Positions 1 to 7,222 of a stretch of DNA of 7,960 bases are shown piece by piece (position 1 is the first letter of the stretch; each line of letters opens with the position of its first letter). The stretch spans positions 1 through 7,960 of the forward strand of contig CAYRTD010000171.1 of the NCBI GenBank assembly GCA_964426915.1. The letters run 5' to 3'. The notes beneath the pieces were generated by a model, which had not been told where the DNA came from, searched no databases, and saw only the letters and a program-made list of their open reading frames with translations. A program made the translations under genes and the position numbers. This DNA is from CAYRTD01 sp964426915. Its GTDB lineage: Bacteria > Bacteroidota > Bacteroidia > Bacteroidales > GCA-2748055.

Positions 1-2
1 CA

Positions 3-74
3 CAAAATTTTAAACCGCAGTATACTAATGTATTCGAGGATTTAAAATTTTTGCAACAACGCAGAACCGAGTGA
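3..74 (+). CDS. Possible C-terminal end of a gene entering from the left edge
   Basis: One forward frame is open from the left edge of the window and reads 23 codons before TGA at 72-74. The predicted tail includes YTNVFEDLKFLQQRRTE, a charged, protein-like composition, while the other two forward frames stop by position 45. I do not recognise the family. If real, the gene converges on the regulator gene that ends at 296. A 23-codon open frame can occur by chance in AT-rich DNA, so this is only a candidate; the sequence to the left of the window would settle it. Confidence 0.3.
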   Translation, partial: QNFKPQYTNVFEDLKFLQQRRTE

Positions 75-101
75 TAACGAGCTCACGAATACCGCTAATG
101 A

Positions 102-126
102 GATCCCTCGGCTATTGCTCGGGATC
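102..126. repeat. Imperfect inverted repeat GATCCC...GGGATC
   Basis: The arms GATCCC (102-107) and GGGATC (121-126) are perfect complements around a 13-base centre, TCGGCTATTGCTC. The layout CCCTCGG...CTCGGGAT resembles short palindromic elements I associate with Bacteroidota intergenic DNA, which is a recollection and not a search result. It lies in the spacer between the possible gene end at 74 and the regulator stop at 296. No run of T follows on either side, so a terminator role is not obvious. Confidence 0.45.
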
Positions 127-137
127 AGTTCGGCTAA

Positions 138-160
138 ATGATTTTGAAAACCAAAATCAT
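138..160. repeat. Perfect 9-bp stem-loop in a convergent spacer
   Basis: ATGATTTTG (138-146) and CAAAATCAT (152-160) are perfect complements separated by the 5-base loop AAAAC. The stem is AT-rich and no clear U-tract follows on either strand, so it is at best a weak terminator. The remaining bases of the 75-295 spacer show no open frame or recognisable site. Confidence 0.45.
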
Positions 161-295
161 AGTCTCACTGAATTAACACTGAATGAGTATATCGGACATT
201 ATGGACAAACACTAAATAGCATTTTGGGATGACTCGCACCAGGTAGGAGGGCTGTTCAAGTTCAAAATAGAAATGGAATGAATTTTCTGTTTAAA

Positions 296-2629
296 TCAGG
301 AAGGTTTTCCCTTTAATTTCTTAAGGGAGTATGATACCTGCTTAAGCTCAGGAACATTTTCATCAGCCTCTTTCCATATTTCCATTAAGTCTTCGTAATA
401 TTTTATCGCCCGGAGGGTGTCTTTTTTCATTTCGTAGATCTTTCCAAGACGGGAATAAGCTTCATTATGATATATCTGCGCTTCCCACCCAAGGCTTTTC
501 AAGTTTATTATTTCATTATATTCAGGTATAGCCAGTTCTGATTTTCCGGTTTTATAATAAAAATTTGCGAGTGACTCGAGATTATAAGTGCTTGTATGGA
601 TTTTTACTCCGGTTTTAAGGAGTTCTTCTGCTTTATCTGAATTACCCTTTGCCAGTTCAATTTCTCCGCTTAATATCTGGAAGGCACTTTCATCCTTCCT
701 GTTGCCCTTAATTAATCGTGATGATAGTATTTCAAGAATTTGCTCCGATTCTTCAATCCTGTTTTCCCTCACTATCATTTTACCGTAATATAATAACCAT
801 GATGGGGAAAATGTATTATTATCCAGGAGTGATTTTGCAGTTTTGAGTTCATCAATATATTCCTTTTTCATTCCCATCTGTTTGTAAGCGGAAACAAGGT
901 ATAGTGTGTTCCTGTAAATACTGAGATTGTATCCGAGAGCTTTATAAAGCAGGCTTGATTCATTGAGCATTTCTATGGCATCTTTAAAATTACCAAGGTA
1001 CATGTTAAGTAATGCATGTGAACGTAATCCTTGTGCCTTCATATTATCATCATCTCCATTTGCCATCTTGTCAAAAGTTTCACGGGCACTGGAATAATCG
1101 CCCATTTTAACATAAGTGAATCCAAACTCATGATTCAGGTTCCCTTGAGTTAAAAGACCCGGATTTATCTCAAATGCTTTCAAATAATATTTTATTGCTT
1201 CTGAATAATTGGGCATCAGGTTGTAACATGAGGCAATATTTACATATGTATTGGGATCTTCAAAATCAAATACTTCCAGCGATTTTTTAAAAGCCTCAAT
1301 AGCGTTCACATAATGTTTTAGCATCATATAACTATAACCTAAACCGAACCAGGCGGACTGTGAATCGGGGTACTTTCTGAGAAACGCTTTGAATTTTGTG
1401 ACAGCAGCATCATGATTACCTTTAGATCGCTCAATCCTGGCTTCAATATAAAGTTTTTCTTTATCTGTTAGTCTTTCCAGCTGACTTAAAGCTTTGGAAA
1501 AATGCTTATCTCCATTTGTCCTGTCATTTATCCAGTAGTATATTGATCCTAAATCAGCATGGGCCAGGGCAAAATTCTCATCCAGCCGAATGGCCTCTAA
1601 ATATAAATTTATAGCCTCACCTGTATTGCCATCCACTGAAAATGCCTGGTGTGCTTTAACCAGAAAATCCAAAGCTTCAAGAGAAGATGTTGTTGCAGCA
1701 GGTAAAGGAAGATTTTCGTAGCTATTACTTCTCAGTGATTCACCCAGATCCTTTCTCAGTTTCCTGCCCAGCTTGTCAAGAACATGCAGGACTTCATCTT
1801 TTCCCTTTGCCTGAAAAGACTGTGATCTGAGGTTTTCTCCGGATTTCACTTCAATAATCTTCGAACTCAGTGTATACGTTCTACCAATTTTACTTATTGC
1901 ACAAACCACAATTAGCTTTACACCTTCCCGTTTTGCAATTTCAAGTCCAATATTTTCATTTACAGGAGTAGACCTGTCTGCCTCCATTCTTTGCAATACC
2001 TCGTTAATTCTCCTCCGGGGATACACATTGACAAATGATGATTGCTGAAGGCTTATTTCAAGAGCGGTATTCAGGGAACGGTTAAATATGCTGTCTCCAG
2101 TCATATTTTCAAAATCAGTGATGATTATCCAGTCTTTCTCTTCAAAAGGAACCGAATTCCATACATTAACGATTAGATATACCAGAAGAATATTGCCTGC
2201 TACGAGGGCTATCCACGCATATTTCTTTACTTTTCCAGGTATGCCTGGTCTGTTTTTTTTCTTTCCGGATGAAGCTTGTGTATATTTCTCAGGATGTTTT
2301 ATCAGATCTCCCGGAGATAGCTGGCACTTCTTTTTAAAAACTCTATTGAAATAACTTGGACTGTTAAAGCCTACCTGGTAAGCGATTTCTGAAACTGTGC
2401 CAACCTGTTTACTCAATAACTGGCAGGCTTTTTCGAGTCTTTTTTCTATGATCAGATCTCCGGCCGATTTTCCGGTTAACTGCTTTAGTTTCCGGTGAAG
2501 CATTGACCTGCTCAAACCGGTATTTTTCGCCAGGTCCTCGACAGAATAGTTTTCATTGGAAAGATTCTCATCTATATCTTGATGAACCCTCCTAAGAAAC
2601 CGGTCATTCTGTGAAGTCAGGTTATCCAT
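296..2629 (-). CDS. Membrane-anchored AraC-family regulator with TolB-like and TPR domains
   Basis: Predicted transcription regulator of 777 residues. Residues about 9-113 form a complete AraC-type double helix-turn-helix: SVEDLAKNTGLSRSMLHRKLK is the first helix pair and VSEIAYQVGFNSPSYFNRVFKK the conserved second. A basic stretch (KKKNRPGIPGKVKK, 123-136) precedes one hydrophobic helix at about 137-158, which by the positive-inside rule puts the HTH in the cytoplasm and the rest outside the membrane. Residues about 166-300 (IIITDFENMTGDSIFNRSL onward) resemble the TolB/FlgO-like domain seen before TPRs in other signalling proteins. From about 317 to 770 TPR-like helix pairs follow, for example NTGEAINLYLEAIRLDENFALAHADLG. 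This suggests a one-component membrane sensor, CadC/ToxR-like in logic, that binds its signal or partner outside and DNA inside. There is no kinase or receiver domain. The targets are unknown; the nearest intact gene is the GH3 gene 1.5 kb away. The start is the first ATG of the frame, just before the HTH. The gene looks intact. Confidence 0.9.
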   Translation of the reverse strand: MDNLTSQNDRFLRRVHQDIDENLSNENYSVEDLAKNTGLSRSMLHRKLKQLTGKSAGDLIIEKRLEKACQLLSKQVGTVSEIAYQVGFNSPSYFNRVFKKKCQLSPGDLIKHPEKYTQASSGKKKNRPGIPGKVKKYAWIALVAGNILLVYLIVNVWNSVPFEEKDWIIITDFENMTGDSIFNRSLNTALEISLQQSSFVNVYPRRRINEVLQRMEADRSTPVNENIGLEIAKREGVKLIVVCAISKIGRTYTLSSKIIEVKSGENLRSQSFQAKGKDEVLHVLDKLGRKLRKDLGESLRSNSYENLPLPAATTSSLEALDFLVKAHQAFSVDGNTGEAINLYLEAIRLDENFALAHADLGSIYYWINDRTNGDKHFSKALSQLERLTDKEKLYIEARIERSKGNHDAAVTKFKAFLRKYPDSQSAWFGLGYSYMMLKHYVNAIEAFKKSLEVFDFEDPNTYVNIASCYNLMPNYSEAIKYYLKAFEINPGLLTQGNLNHEFGFTYVKMGDYSSARETFDKMANGDDDNMKAQGLRSHALLNMYLGNFKDAIEMLNESSLLYKALGYNLSIYRNTLYLVSAYKQMGMKKEYIDELKTAKSLLDNNTFSPSWLLYYGKMIVRENRIEESEQILEILSSRLIKGNRKDESAFQILSGEIELAKGNSDKAEELLKTGVKIHTSTYNLESLANFYYKTGKSELAIPEYNEIINLKSLGWEAQIYHNEAYSRLGKIYEMKKDTLRAIKYYEDLMEIWKEADENVPELKQVSYSLKKLKGKPS

Positions 2630-2857
2630 AGTGGAGATCTTTTAATGAAAAACTAAAATTCTCCGGCTCGACAGATAGAGTTAACAGTCAGATTATAAAG
2701 GCTAAAGCTTCTTTTTCATCTACCGGATGTGTTTTATACCGAAATTATAAAGTTACTATATACGGCAGCTAAAGTCAATCTTAATGACATTTAAGAACAA
2801 GAAAATATTTTTTTTTCAACACTGCAATGAGCTTGCAGTAGAATTTTGTATTTTATA
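2630..2857. other. Spacer upstream of the regulator gene
   Basis: AT-rich spacer between the regulator start and the palindrome. I searched it by eye for the Bacteroidota promoter consensus TAnnTTTG in the regulator direction and found no exact match; the closest is CGAAATTA around 2739, read on the minus strand as TAATTTCG. It contains a run of nine T (2808-2816). No open frame or RNA gene was recognised. The regulator promoter should lie here but cannot be placed with confidence. Confidence 0.4.
2821..2839. repeat. 7-bp hairpin beside the large palindrome
   Basis: ACTGCAA (2821-2827) and TTGCAGT (2833-2839) are perfect complements around the loop TGAGC. It lies 18 bases before the 32-bp palindrome and just after a nine-T run. 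It may be part of the same mobile palindromic unit or an operator for the regulator gene; the sequence does not decide. Confidence 0.4.
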
Positions 2858-2889
2858 AGACCTTCGAGGTTTTAAAACCTCGAAGGTCT
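2858..2889. repeat. Perfect 32-bp palindrome, REP-like
   Basis: The half-arm AGACCTTCGAGGTTTT (2858-2873) is followed directly by its exact reverse complement (2874-2889), with no spacer and no mismatch; the next flanking pair, A and G, does not match. A 32-bp perfect inverted repeat is far beyond chance. It sits exactly where recognisable ATPase sequence begins, so it marks the break in that gene. Palindromes of this kind are familiar as scattered intergenic repeats in Bacteroidota, which suggests a REP-like element (family knowledge; copy number not tested here). It could also act as a transcription stop in both directions. Confidence 0.8.
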
Positions 2890-2890
2890 G

Positions 2891-3865
2891 GCGATTGAAG
2901 AAATGAATAAAGTGGATACGCTCATCATCGATAAAACCGGTACCATCACAGAAGGCAAACCTGCATTAAAATCTTTTCACTCATTCGGGAACTTATCTGA
3001 CCGGGAAATCTTGGAAATTGCTGCGTCAGTGGACGCCCATAGCGAACATCCGGTTGCAGAGGCGATTGTGAGAGGGGCAAAAGAAAGAGACATACAATTG
3101 CAAAAAGCTCAAAATTTTGAAGCTCTAACCGGTAAAGGCGTAAAAGGAATTATTGAAGGAAAACATGTTGGCTTGGGCAACAGTCGTTTAACGGATGATT
3201 TTGACGCAACTCTCACAAAAAAACAACAGGAGATAGTAAAAAACTGGCAATTAACCGGCCAGACGGTGATGTATCTTATGATAGAAAAAAAGGTGGAAGG
3301 TATTGTAAGCGTTGCCGATACCATCAAAAAAACTTCAGCAAATGCGATACGGGAATTGCAGAAAATGGGCGTAAAAGTTCACATGCTTACAGGTGACAAT
3401 GAATTTACCGCCAAAGCCGTTGCCGAAGAATTAAAGCTGGATGGCTACCAGGCCGATTGTCTTCCCAATGAGAAATTTGAAAGGGTAAAAGAATTGCAAA
3501 GCAAAGGACAAAAAGTAGCATTGGCAGGCGATGGAATTAACGACGCCCCGGCACTTGAGCAAGCCAATGTGGGTATTGCCATGGGAACCGGCACCGACAT
3601 TGCCATGCAAAGTGCAGAAGTAACACTGGTTAAAGGTGACCTGGGCGGCATTGTGCGAGCCCGTGACCTGAGCAATAAAGTAATGCGAAATATAAAACAA
3701 AACCTGTTTTTTGCATTCATTTATAACTCATTGGGTGTTCCTGTCGCAGCTGGTGCATTGTTCCCGTTTTTTGGAATACTTCTGAGTCCGATAATAGCAG
3801 CCGCGGCTATGAGTTTCAGTTCAGTTTCTGTTATATCAAATGCTTTACGATTAAGAAAAATGTAA
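2891..3865 (+). pseudogene. copA: 3' fragment of a Cu+-type P1B ATPase
   Basis: Homology to Cu+-exporting P-type ATPases starts at codons AIEEM just after the palindrome and runs to a normal C-terminus. Counting from the first ATG at 2903, visible motifs are the phosphorylation site DKTGT (10-14), SEHP of the nucleotide domain (47-50), GKGVKG (77-82), TGDN (163-166), GDGINDAP (209-216), and two final membrane helices with YN (274-275) and MSFSSVSV (303-310), the Cu+-binding signature of the P1B-1 class. Full proteins of this class have roughly 650-850 residues; here the N-terminal metal-binding domain, the first six membrane helices, the CPC motif and the actuator domain are all missing. The open frame extends only to 2876, inside the palindrome, so no upstream part is encoded here. 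What remains has no transport path and is most likely a dead remnant. The reading frame itself is undamaged, so the truncation may be recent. Its coding sequence looks more GC-rich than the neighbours, which could mean a foreign source. Confidence 0.85.
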
Positions 3866-4011
3866 TGATGATTTTTGCTGTTATTCTGGCTCATAAACCC
3901 TTTCAATTAAAAATGAGAAGGAATAAAACCATTGGACAGTTGATTTTTGCAAAGCTATTTGATAAGACCTGATTGAGATAGTACATTTTGTGCTATATTT
4001 TGAAACAATAG

Positions 4012-4045
4012 TTTCTAATTTCCTGGAAGTATTACCCTATATTTG
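4012..4045 (+). promoter_or_regulatory. Candidate Bacteroidota sigma promoter
   Basis: TATATTTG at 4038-4045 matches the Bacteroidota -7 consensus TAnnTTTG exactly. TTTC at 4012-4015, 22 bases upstream, is one base from the -33 element TTTG, and the spacing is acceptable. The element lies 33 bases before the ATG of the RR-signal stub at 4079 and 136 bases before the GH3 start, so it was probably the promoter of the gene now reduced to that stub and may now drive GH3. The rest of 3866-4078 shows no supported gene. Confidence 0.4.
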
Positions 4046-4078
4046 ATAGTAACCTGTAATCTGCAATTTTAAATATCC

Positions 4079-4162
4079 ATGAAAAGAAGGACCTTCCTAA
4101 AAAACACCGCGTTAACCAGTGATGATAATTTAATTTTTTACATTAATTATGGGTTATTATAG
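4079..4162 (+). pseudogene. 5' stub of a twin-arginine (Tat) signal-peptide gene
   Basis: ATG at 4079 opens a 27-codon frame that begins MKRRTFLKNTALTS, the typical start of Bacteroidota proteins with an RR signal, such as Gfo/Idh/MocA oxidoreductases, GH109-like enzymes and sugar-phosphate isomerase-like proteins. After about codon 14 (near 4120) the hydrophobic core expected next is replaced by DDNLIFYINYGLL and a TAG. The stub is in a different frame from the GH3 gene 20 bases downstream and cannot be its signal peptide as it stands. I infer that the body of a Tat-exported protein was deleted and GH3 sequence now follows. Which protein it was cannot be told from 14 residues. Confidence 0.55.
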
Positions 4163-4181
4163 TATGATGTAAAATTCAAAA

Positions 4182-6770
4182 GTGACTTTTGTGAAAATAA
4201 AAAAAAATATATTAGATGATATATTCAACAATCAATTAACCATAACAGAGAGAATTGAACTACTCCTGTCTTTGTTAACCCCGGAAGAAAAAGTTTCGCA
4301 AATGTGCCACCAATCAAGAGCCATACCGAGATTGGGCATTGATGAATATAATTGGTGGAACGAATGTTTGCACGGAGTAGCCAGAGCCGGGATAGCCACG
4401 GTTTTTCCTCAGGCAATAGGTCTTGCAGCTACATTTGATGTAGATCTAATGTACCGGGTGGCCAATGCAATTTCAGATGAAGCAAGGGCAAAACATCACC
4501 ATTTTCTCCGGCAAAACAGAAGGGAAATATATCAGGGATTAACATACTGGACACCTAACATTAATATTTTCAGGGATCCCAGGTGGGGGAGAGGACAGGA
4601 AACCTATGGGGAAGATCCGGTATTGACCGGTAAATTGGCGCTACAATTCGTGAAAGGCTTGCAAGGTGATCATGAGAAATATCTTAAACTTGTTGCCACT
4701 CCAAAACATTTCGCTGTCCATTCAGGACCTGAATCGTTGAGACACGAATTTGATGTGCACCCTTCAAAAAGAGATTTATACGAAACATATCTGCCTGCTT
4801 TTGAAACATGTATAAAGGAAGCCAACGCCATGTCAGTAATGGGTGCTTATAACCGGCTTTATGGCGAAGCATGTTGCGCCAGCCCGTTTTTGTTAACAAA
4901 AAAATTGCGTGAAGACTGGGGATTTGAAGGCTACACGGTATCAGACTGCCTGGCGCTGATGGATATCTATGCTCATCATAAAATAGTGAAATCACCTGCC
5001 GAGGCTGCTGCATTGGCGATTAAATCGGGTTTGGATTTGAATTGTGGTGGGGTTTATTGCGATCTGGTTGAAGCTTTAAATTTAGGACTAGTCTCTGAAG
5101 ATGAAATAAATACTGCTTTAAGAAGATTGTTCAGAGCGAGGTTTCAGTTGGGCATGTTCGATAAAAATGAAAATAATCCTTACGCGAAAATACCTGTTTC
5201 TATTGTTGATTGTGATAGACATAAAGATTTAGCCCTCGAATCAGCACTTAAATCTATTGTTTTATTAAAAAACAAGGACAACATATTGCCCTTGAAAAAA
5301 GATTACAATCGTATTGCCGTAATTGGGCCTTATGCCACTGACGAAGAAGTATGCCTTGGTAATTATCATGGAACACCTTCGAAAACAATATCTCTACACG
5401 AGGGAATACAGCAATCAGTACCTGAAAATTGTAAAGTTGTATATGAACAAGGATGCCCCGTTGCAAAGGGACTTTCTTCTTTAATTCCTGTACCGGCTGA
5501 TTTTCTCTATACCGATAAGGACAAAAATGAAAAAGGTCTGAGAATGCAATTATACGAAAATACTGGTTTTGCAGGAAATCCAGCATTTGAGAAAAAGGTG
5601 AATGATTTAAATTATAATTGCAGTGAGAAGTTTACTATTTCACCTCTCGGAAAAGCAGAATTAAGCATTAGATGGGAGGGTTATATTGTTCCGCCAAAAA
5701 CAGGCAGTTATGAATTAGGTGTGGGTGGGATGTATTCCGTGGAATTCTGGTTCGAAGGGGAAATGATGGAAGATTTTTCCAATATTTATGAGCCGGAAAA
5801 GGTCTATTTTACATTTGAGCTGGAAGCCGGAAAAGCATATCATGTTAAGATAGAAATGTATTCACCCCCGGGAGATGTATACAAACAACAACTTCTTTGG
5901 ACTGTACCCGATCCTGATATGGAAGCCAGGGCTTTGGAAACAGTTAAAAATTCTGATCTTGTTATCCTGAACCTGGGTCTTTCGGCAATGCTTGAAGGCG
6001 AGGAACATAGAGTTCATATTGAAGGTTTTAACAAAGGTGACCGGGAACATCTTAATTTGCCTGATGTGCAGGAAAATTTTTTAAGAAAGGTACATGAAAC
6101 AGGAAAACCTGTGGTTTTAATCCTTTATAGCGGCAGTGCTTTGTCAGTGAATTTTGCCCAGGAGCATTTGCAGGCTATTCTCCTCGCCTGGTACCCCGGG
6201 CAGGCCGCCGGTAAAGCAATTGCTGATATTCTTTCCGGAAAAGTCTGTCCATCGGGAAAATTACCGCTTACTTTTTATAAGTCTGTAAATGATTTACCTC
6301 CTTTTGAAGATTATTCAATGGATAACAGAACTTACCGGTTTTTTAGAAACGAGCCCCTTTATCCTTTCGGTTTCGGTTTAAGCTATTCTTCTTTTTCATA
6401 CTCTCACATTACCTTGGATAGAGAAATAGTAATCGCGGGTGAAACTGTACATGCCAGCATTACGGTAAAAAACACAGGAAAAATGGAAGCAGAAGAGGTA
6501 ATTCAGCTTTACATCAAAGATATGGAAGCTTCTGTTCGTGTACCTGTTTGTTCTTTAAAAGATTTTCAGAGAGTTTGCCTTAAGCCGGGTGAAGAAAAAC
6601 AAATTCAGTTCACCATTTCCCCTAAAATGATGGAGATTTTTGATGATGAAGGCAACCGCTTTATTGAACCGGGATACTTTAAACTATTTATTGGTTCATG
6701 CCCTCCTTTTGAAAGATGTATTTCTTTAGGTGCTGATAAATGGGCCGAGAAAAAATTTATTGTGAATTAA
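4182..6770 (+). CDS. GH3 glycoside hydrolase with PA14 insertion, beta-xylosidase/beta-glucosidase-like
   Basis: An 862-residue family GH3 exo-glycosidase that would release sugars from non-reducing ends by a retaining mechanism. The N-terminal barrel (about 20-330) carries NWWNECLHGVAR (57-68), typical of the xylosidase/arabinosidase branch, DPRWGRGQETYGEDP (132-146), KHF (175-177) and VSDC (253-256) with the predicted nucleophile D255. The alpha/beta sandwich spans about 350-430 and 580-700, with the acid/base Glu probably E605 or E607 in LEGEEH. A PA14 domain is inserted at about 450-580 (WEGYIVPPKTGSYELGVGG), where it can shape substrate access. A fibronectin III-like domain closes the protein (about 760-840). 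There is no signal peptide, so as read it is cytoplasmic and would act on imported oligosaccharides. Starts are GTG at 4182 or GTG at 4191; the first in-frame ATG (codon 41) would cut conserved sequence. In-frame ATG-ATG-TAA at 4164-4172 suggests the original start was lost. The exact substrate cannot be read from the sequence. Confidence 0.92.
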   Translation: MTFVKIKKNILDDIFNNQLTITERIELLLSLLTPEEKVSQMCHQSRAIPRLGIDEYNWWNECLHGVARAGIATVFPQAIGLAATFDVDLMYRVANAISDEARAKHHHFLRQNRREIYQGLTYWTPNINIFRDPRWGRGQETYGEDPVLTGKLALQFVKGLQGDHEKYLKLVATPKHFAVHSGPESLRHEFDVHPSKRDLYETYLPAFETCIKEANAMSVMGAYNRLYGEACCASPFLLTKKLREDWGFEGYTVSDCLALMDIYAHHKIVKSPAEAAALAIKSGLDLNCGGVYCDLVEALNLGLVSEDEINTALRRLFRARFQLGMFDKNENNPYAKIPVSIVDCDRHKDLALESALKSIVLLKNKDNILPLKKDYNRIAVIGPYATDEEVCLGNYHGTPSKTISLHEGIQQSVPENCKVVYEQGCPVAKGLSSLIPVPADFLYTDKDKNEKGLRMQLYENTGFAGNPAFEKKVNDLNYNCSEKFTISPLGKAELSIRWEGYIVPPKTGSYELGVGGMYSVEFWFEGEMMEDFSNIYEPEKVYFTFELEAGKAYHVKIEMYSPPGDVYKQQLLWTVPDPDMEARALETVKNSDLVILNLGLSAMLEGEEHRVHIEGFNKGDREHLNLPDVQENFLRKVHETGKPVVLILYSGSALSVNFAQEHLQAILLAWYPGQAAGKAIADILSGKVCPSGKLPLTFYKSVNDLPPFEDYSMDNRTYRFFRNEPLYPFGFGLSYSSFSYSHITLDREIVIAGETVHASITVKNTGKMEAEEVIQLYIKDMEASVRVPVCSLKDFQRVCLKPGEEKQIQFTISPKMMEIFDDEGNRFIEPGYFKLFIGSCPPFERCISLGADKWAEKKFIVN

Positions 6771-7171
6771 TGGGTTAGCACCTGCCGATCTCCTGAGAAA
6801 TATCGCTTCTCTTTTGCCTCAAAAAGGATTTTATCATTTTCAGCAATTGATACATGTGGGAATTACTTTACCATAACTACATTAATATCGTATTTCGAAC
6901 ACTCAAAGATGCTACCCTGAGGTTAAATACCATTTAATCACTTACATTTTTTTAAAGTATTGATTCTCCGTATTTGCACTATCCCTGATTTTGAATAATA
7001 AGTGTAAATAAAGGGAAAATAGTGAATCTCTAACCCTGCGATAAATAGTAACTTCCGAAAAATTACGATAGTCTGACTTATTCATATGGGTATCTCTGAT
7101 AAATAAATGTAAAGTTTTTTGAGGACCCTAATATCATTAACCAAAATATTAATTCCATAAATATACAAGCG
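6771..7171. other. Non-coding spacer after the GH3 gene
   Basis: Four hundred bases with frequent stops in all frames. Apart from the weak hairpin at 6795-6815 I see no RNA gene, no exact TAnnTTTG promoter (TGATTTTG at 6986-6993 is one base off and lacks a well-spaced partner) and no recognisable protein remnant. It separates the intact GH3 gene from the stretch of gene fragments that begins at 7172. Confidence 0.5.
6795..6815 (+). terminator. Weak candidate terminator after GH3
   Basis: GAGAA (6795-6799) and TTCTC (6807-6811) pair around a 7-base loop and are followed by TTTT, 24 bases after the GH3 stop. Position and shape suit a rho-independent terminator, but the stem is only 5 bp and the T run is short. 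Confidence 0.3.
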
Positions 7172-7222
7172 ATGAAAAAATTAATTTTACTTCCACTTTT
7201 TGGTGAGCAAGCACGGTTTTGA
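7172..7222 (+). pseudogene. Signal-peptide stub MKKLILLPLF
   Basis: ATG at 7172 begins MKKLILLPLFGEQARF and stops at TGA 7220-7222. Two lysines followed by a hydrophobic run are the start of a Sec signal peptide. From about 7202 the DNA instead encodes, in another frame, the tail of a beta-helix protein. The simplest reading is a deletion that removed nearly all of one secreted-protein gene, or of two neighbours, and joined its first ten codons to the tail out of frame. A 5' leader of about 30 bases ending in AATATACAAGCG precedes the ATG, as for a real gene start. Confidence 0.5.

Noticed and set aside
588..788. Forward open frame of 66 codons inside the regulator gene
   Set aside because: It lies opposite the TPR coding sequence and has no recognisable domain; a shadow of the real gene.
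2088..2354. Forward open frame of 88 codons opposite the regulator N-terminal half
   Set aside because: Antisense to the membrane helix and HTH region; composition is explained by the real gene.
3109..3720. Several reverse open frames across the ATPase fragment
   Set aside because: All overlap the well-supported ATPase motifs and show no domain of their own.
3721..3906. Reverse open frame over the ATPase 3' end
   Set aside because: Covers the conserved final helices in antisense; no independent support.
3913..3972. Small forward frame of 19 codons beginning MRRNKTIGQLIF
   Set aside because: Too short, no recognised motif and no promoter nearby; chance in an AT-rich spacer is likely.
4225..6050. 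Reverse open frames within the GH3 gene
   Set aside because: Shadows of a long, motif-rich coding sequence on the other strand.
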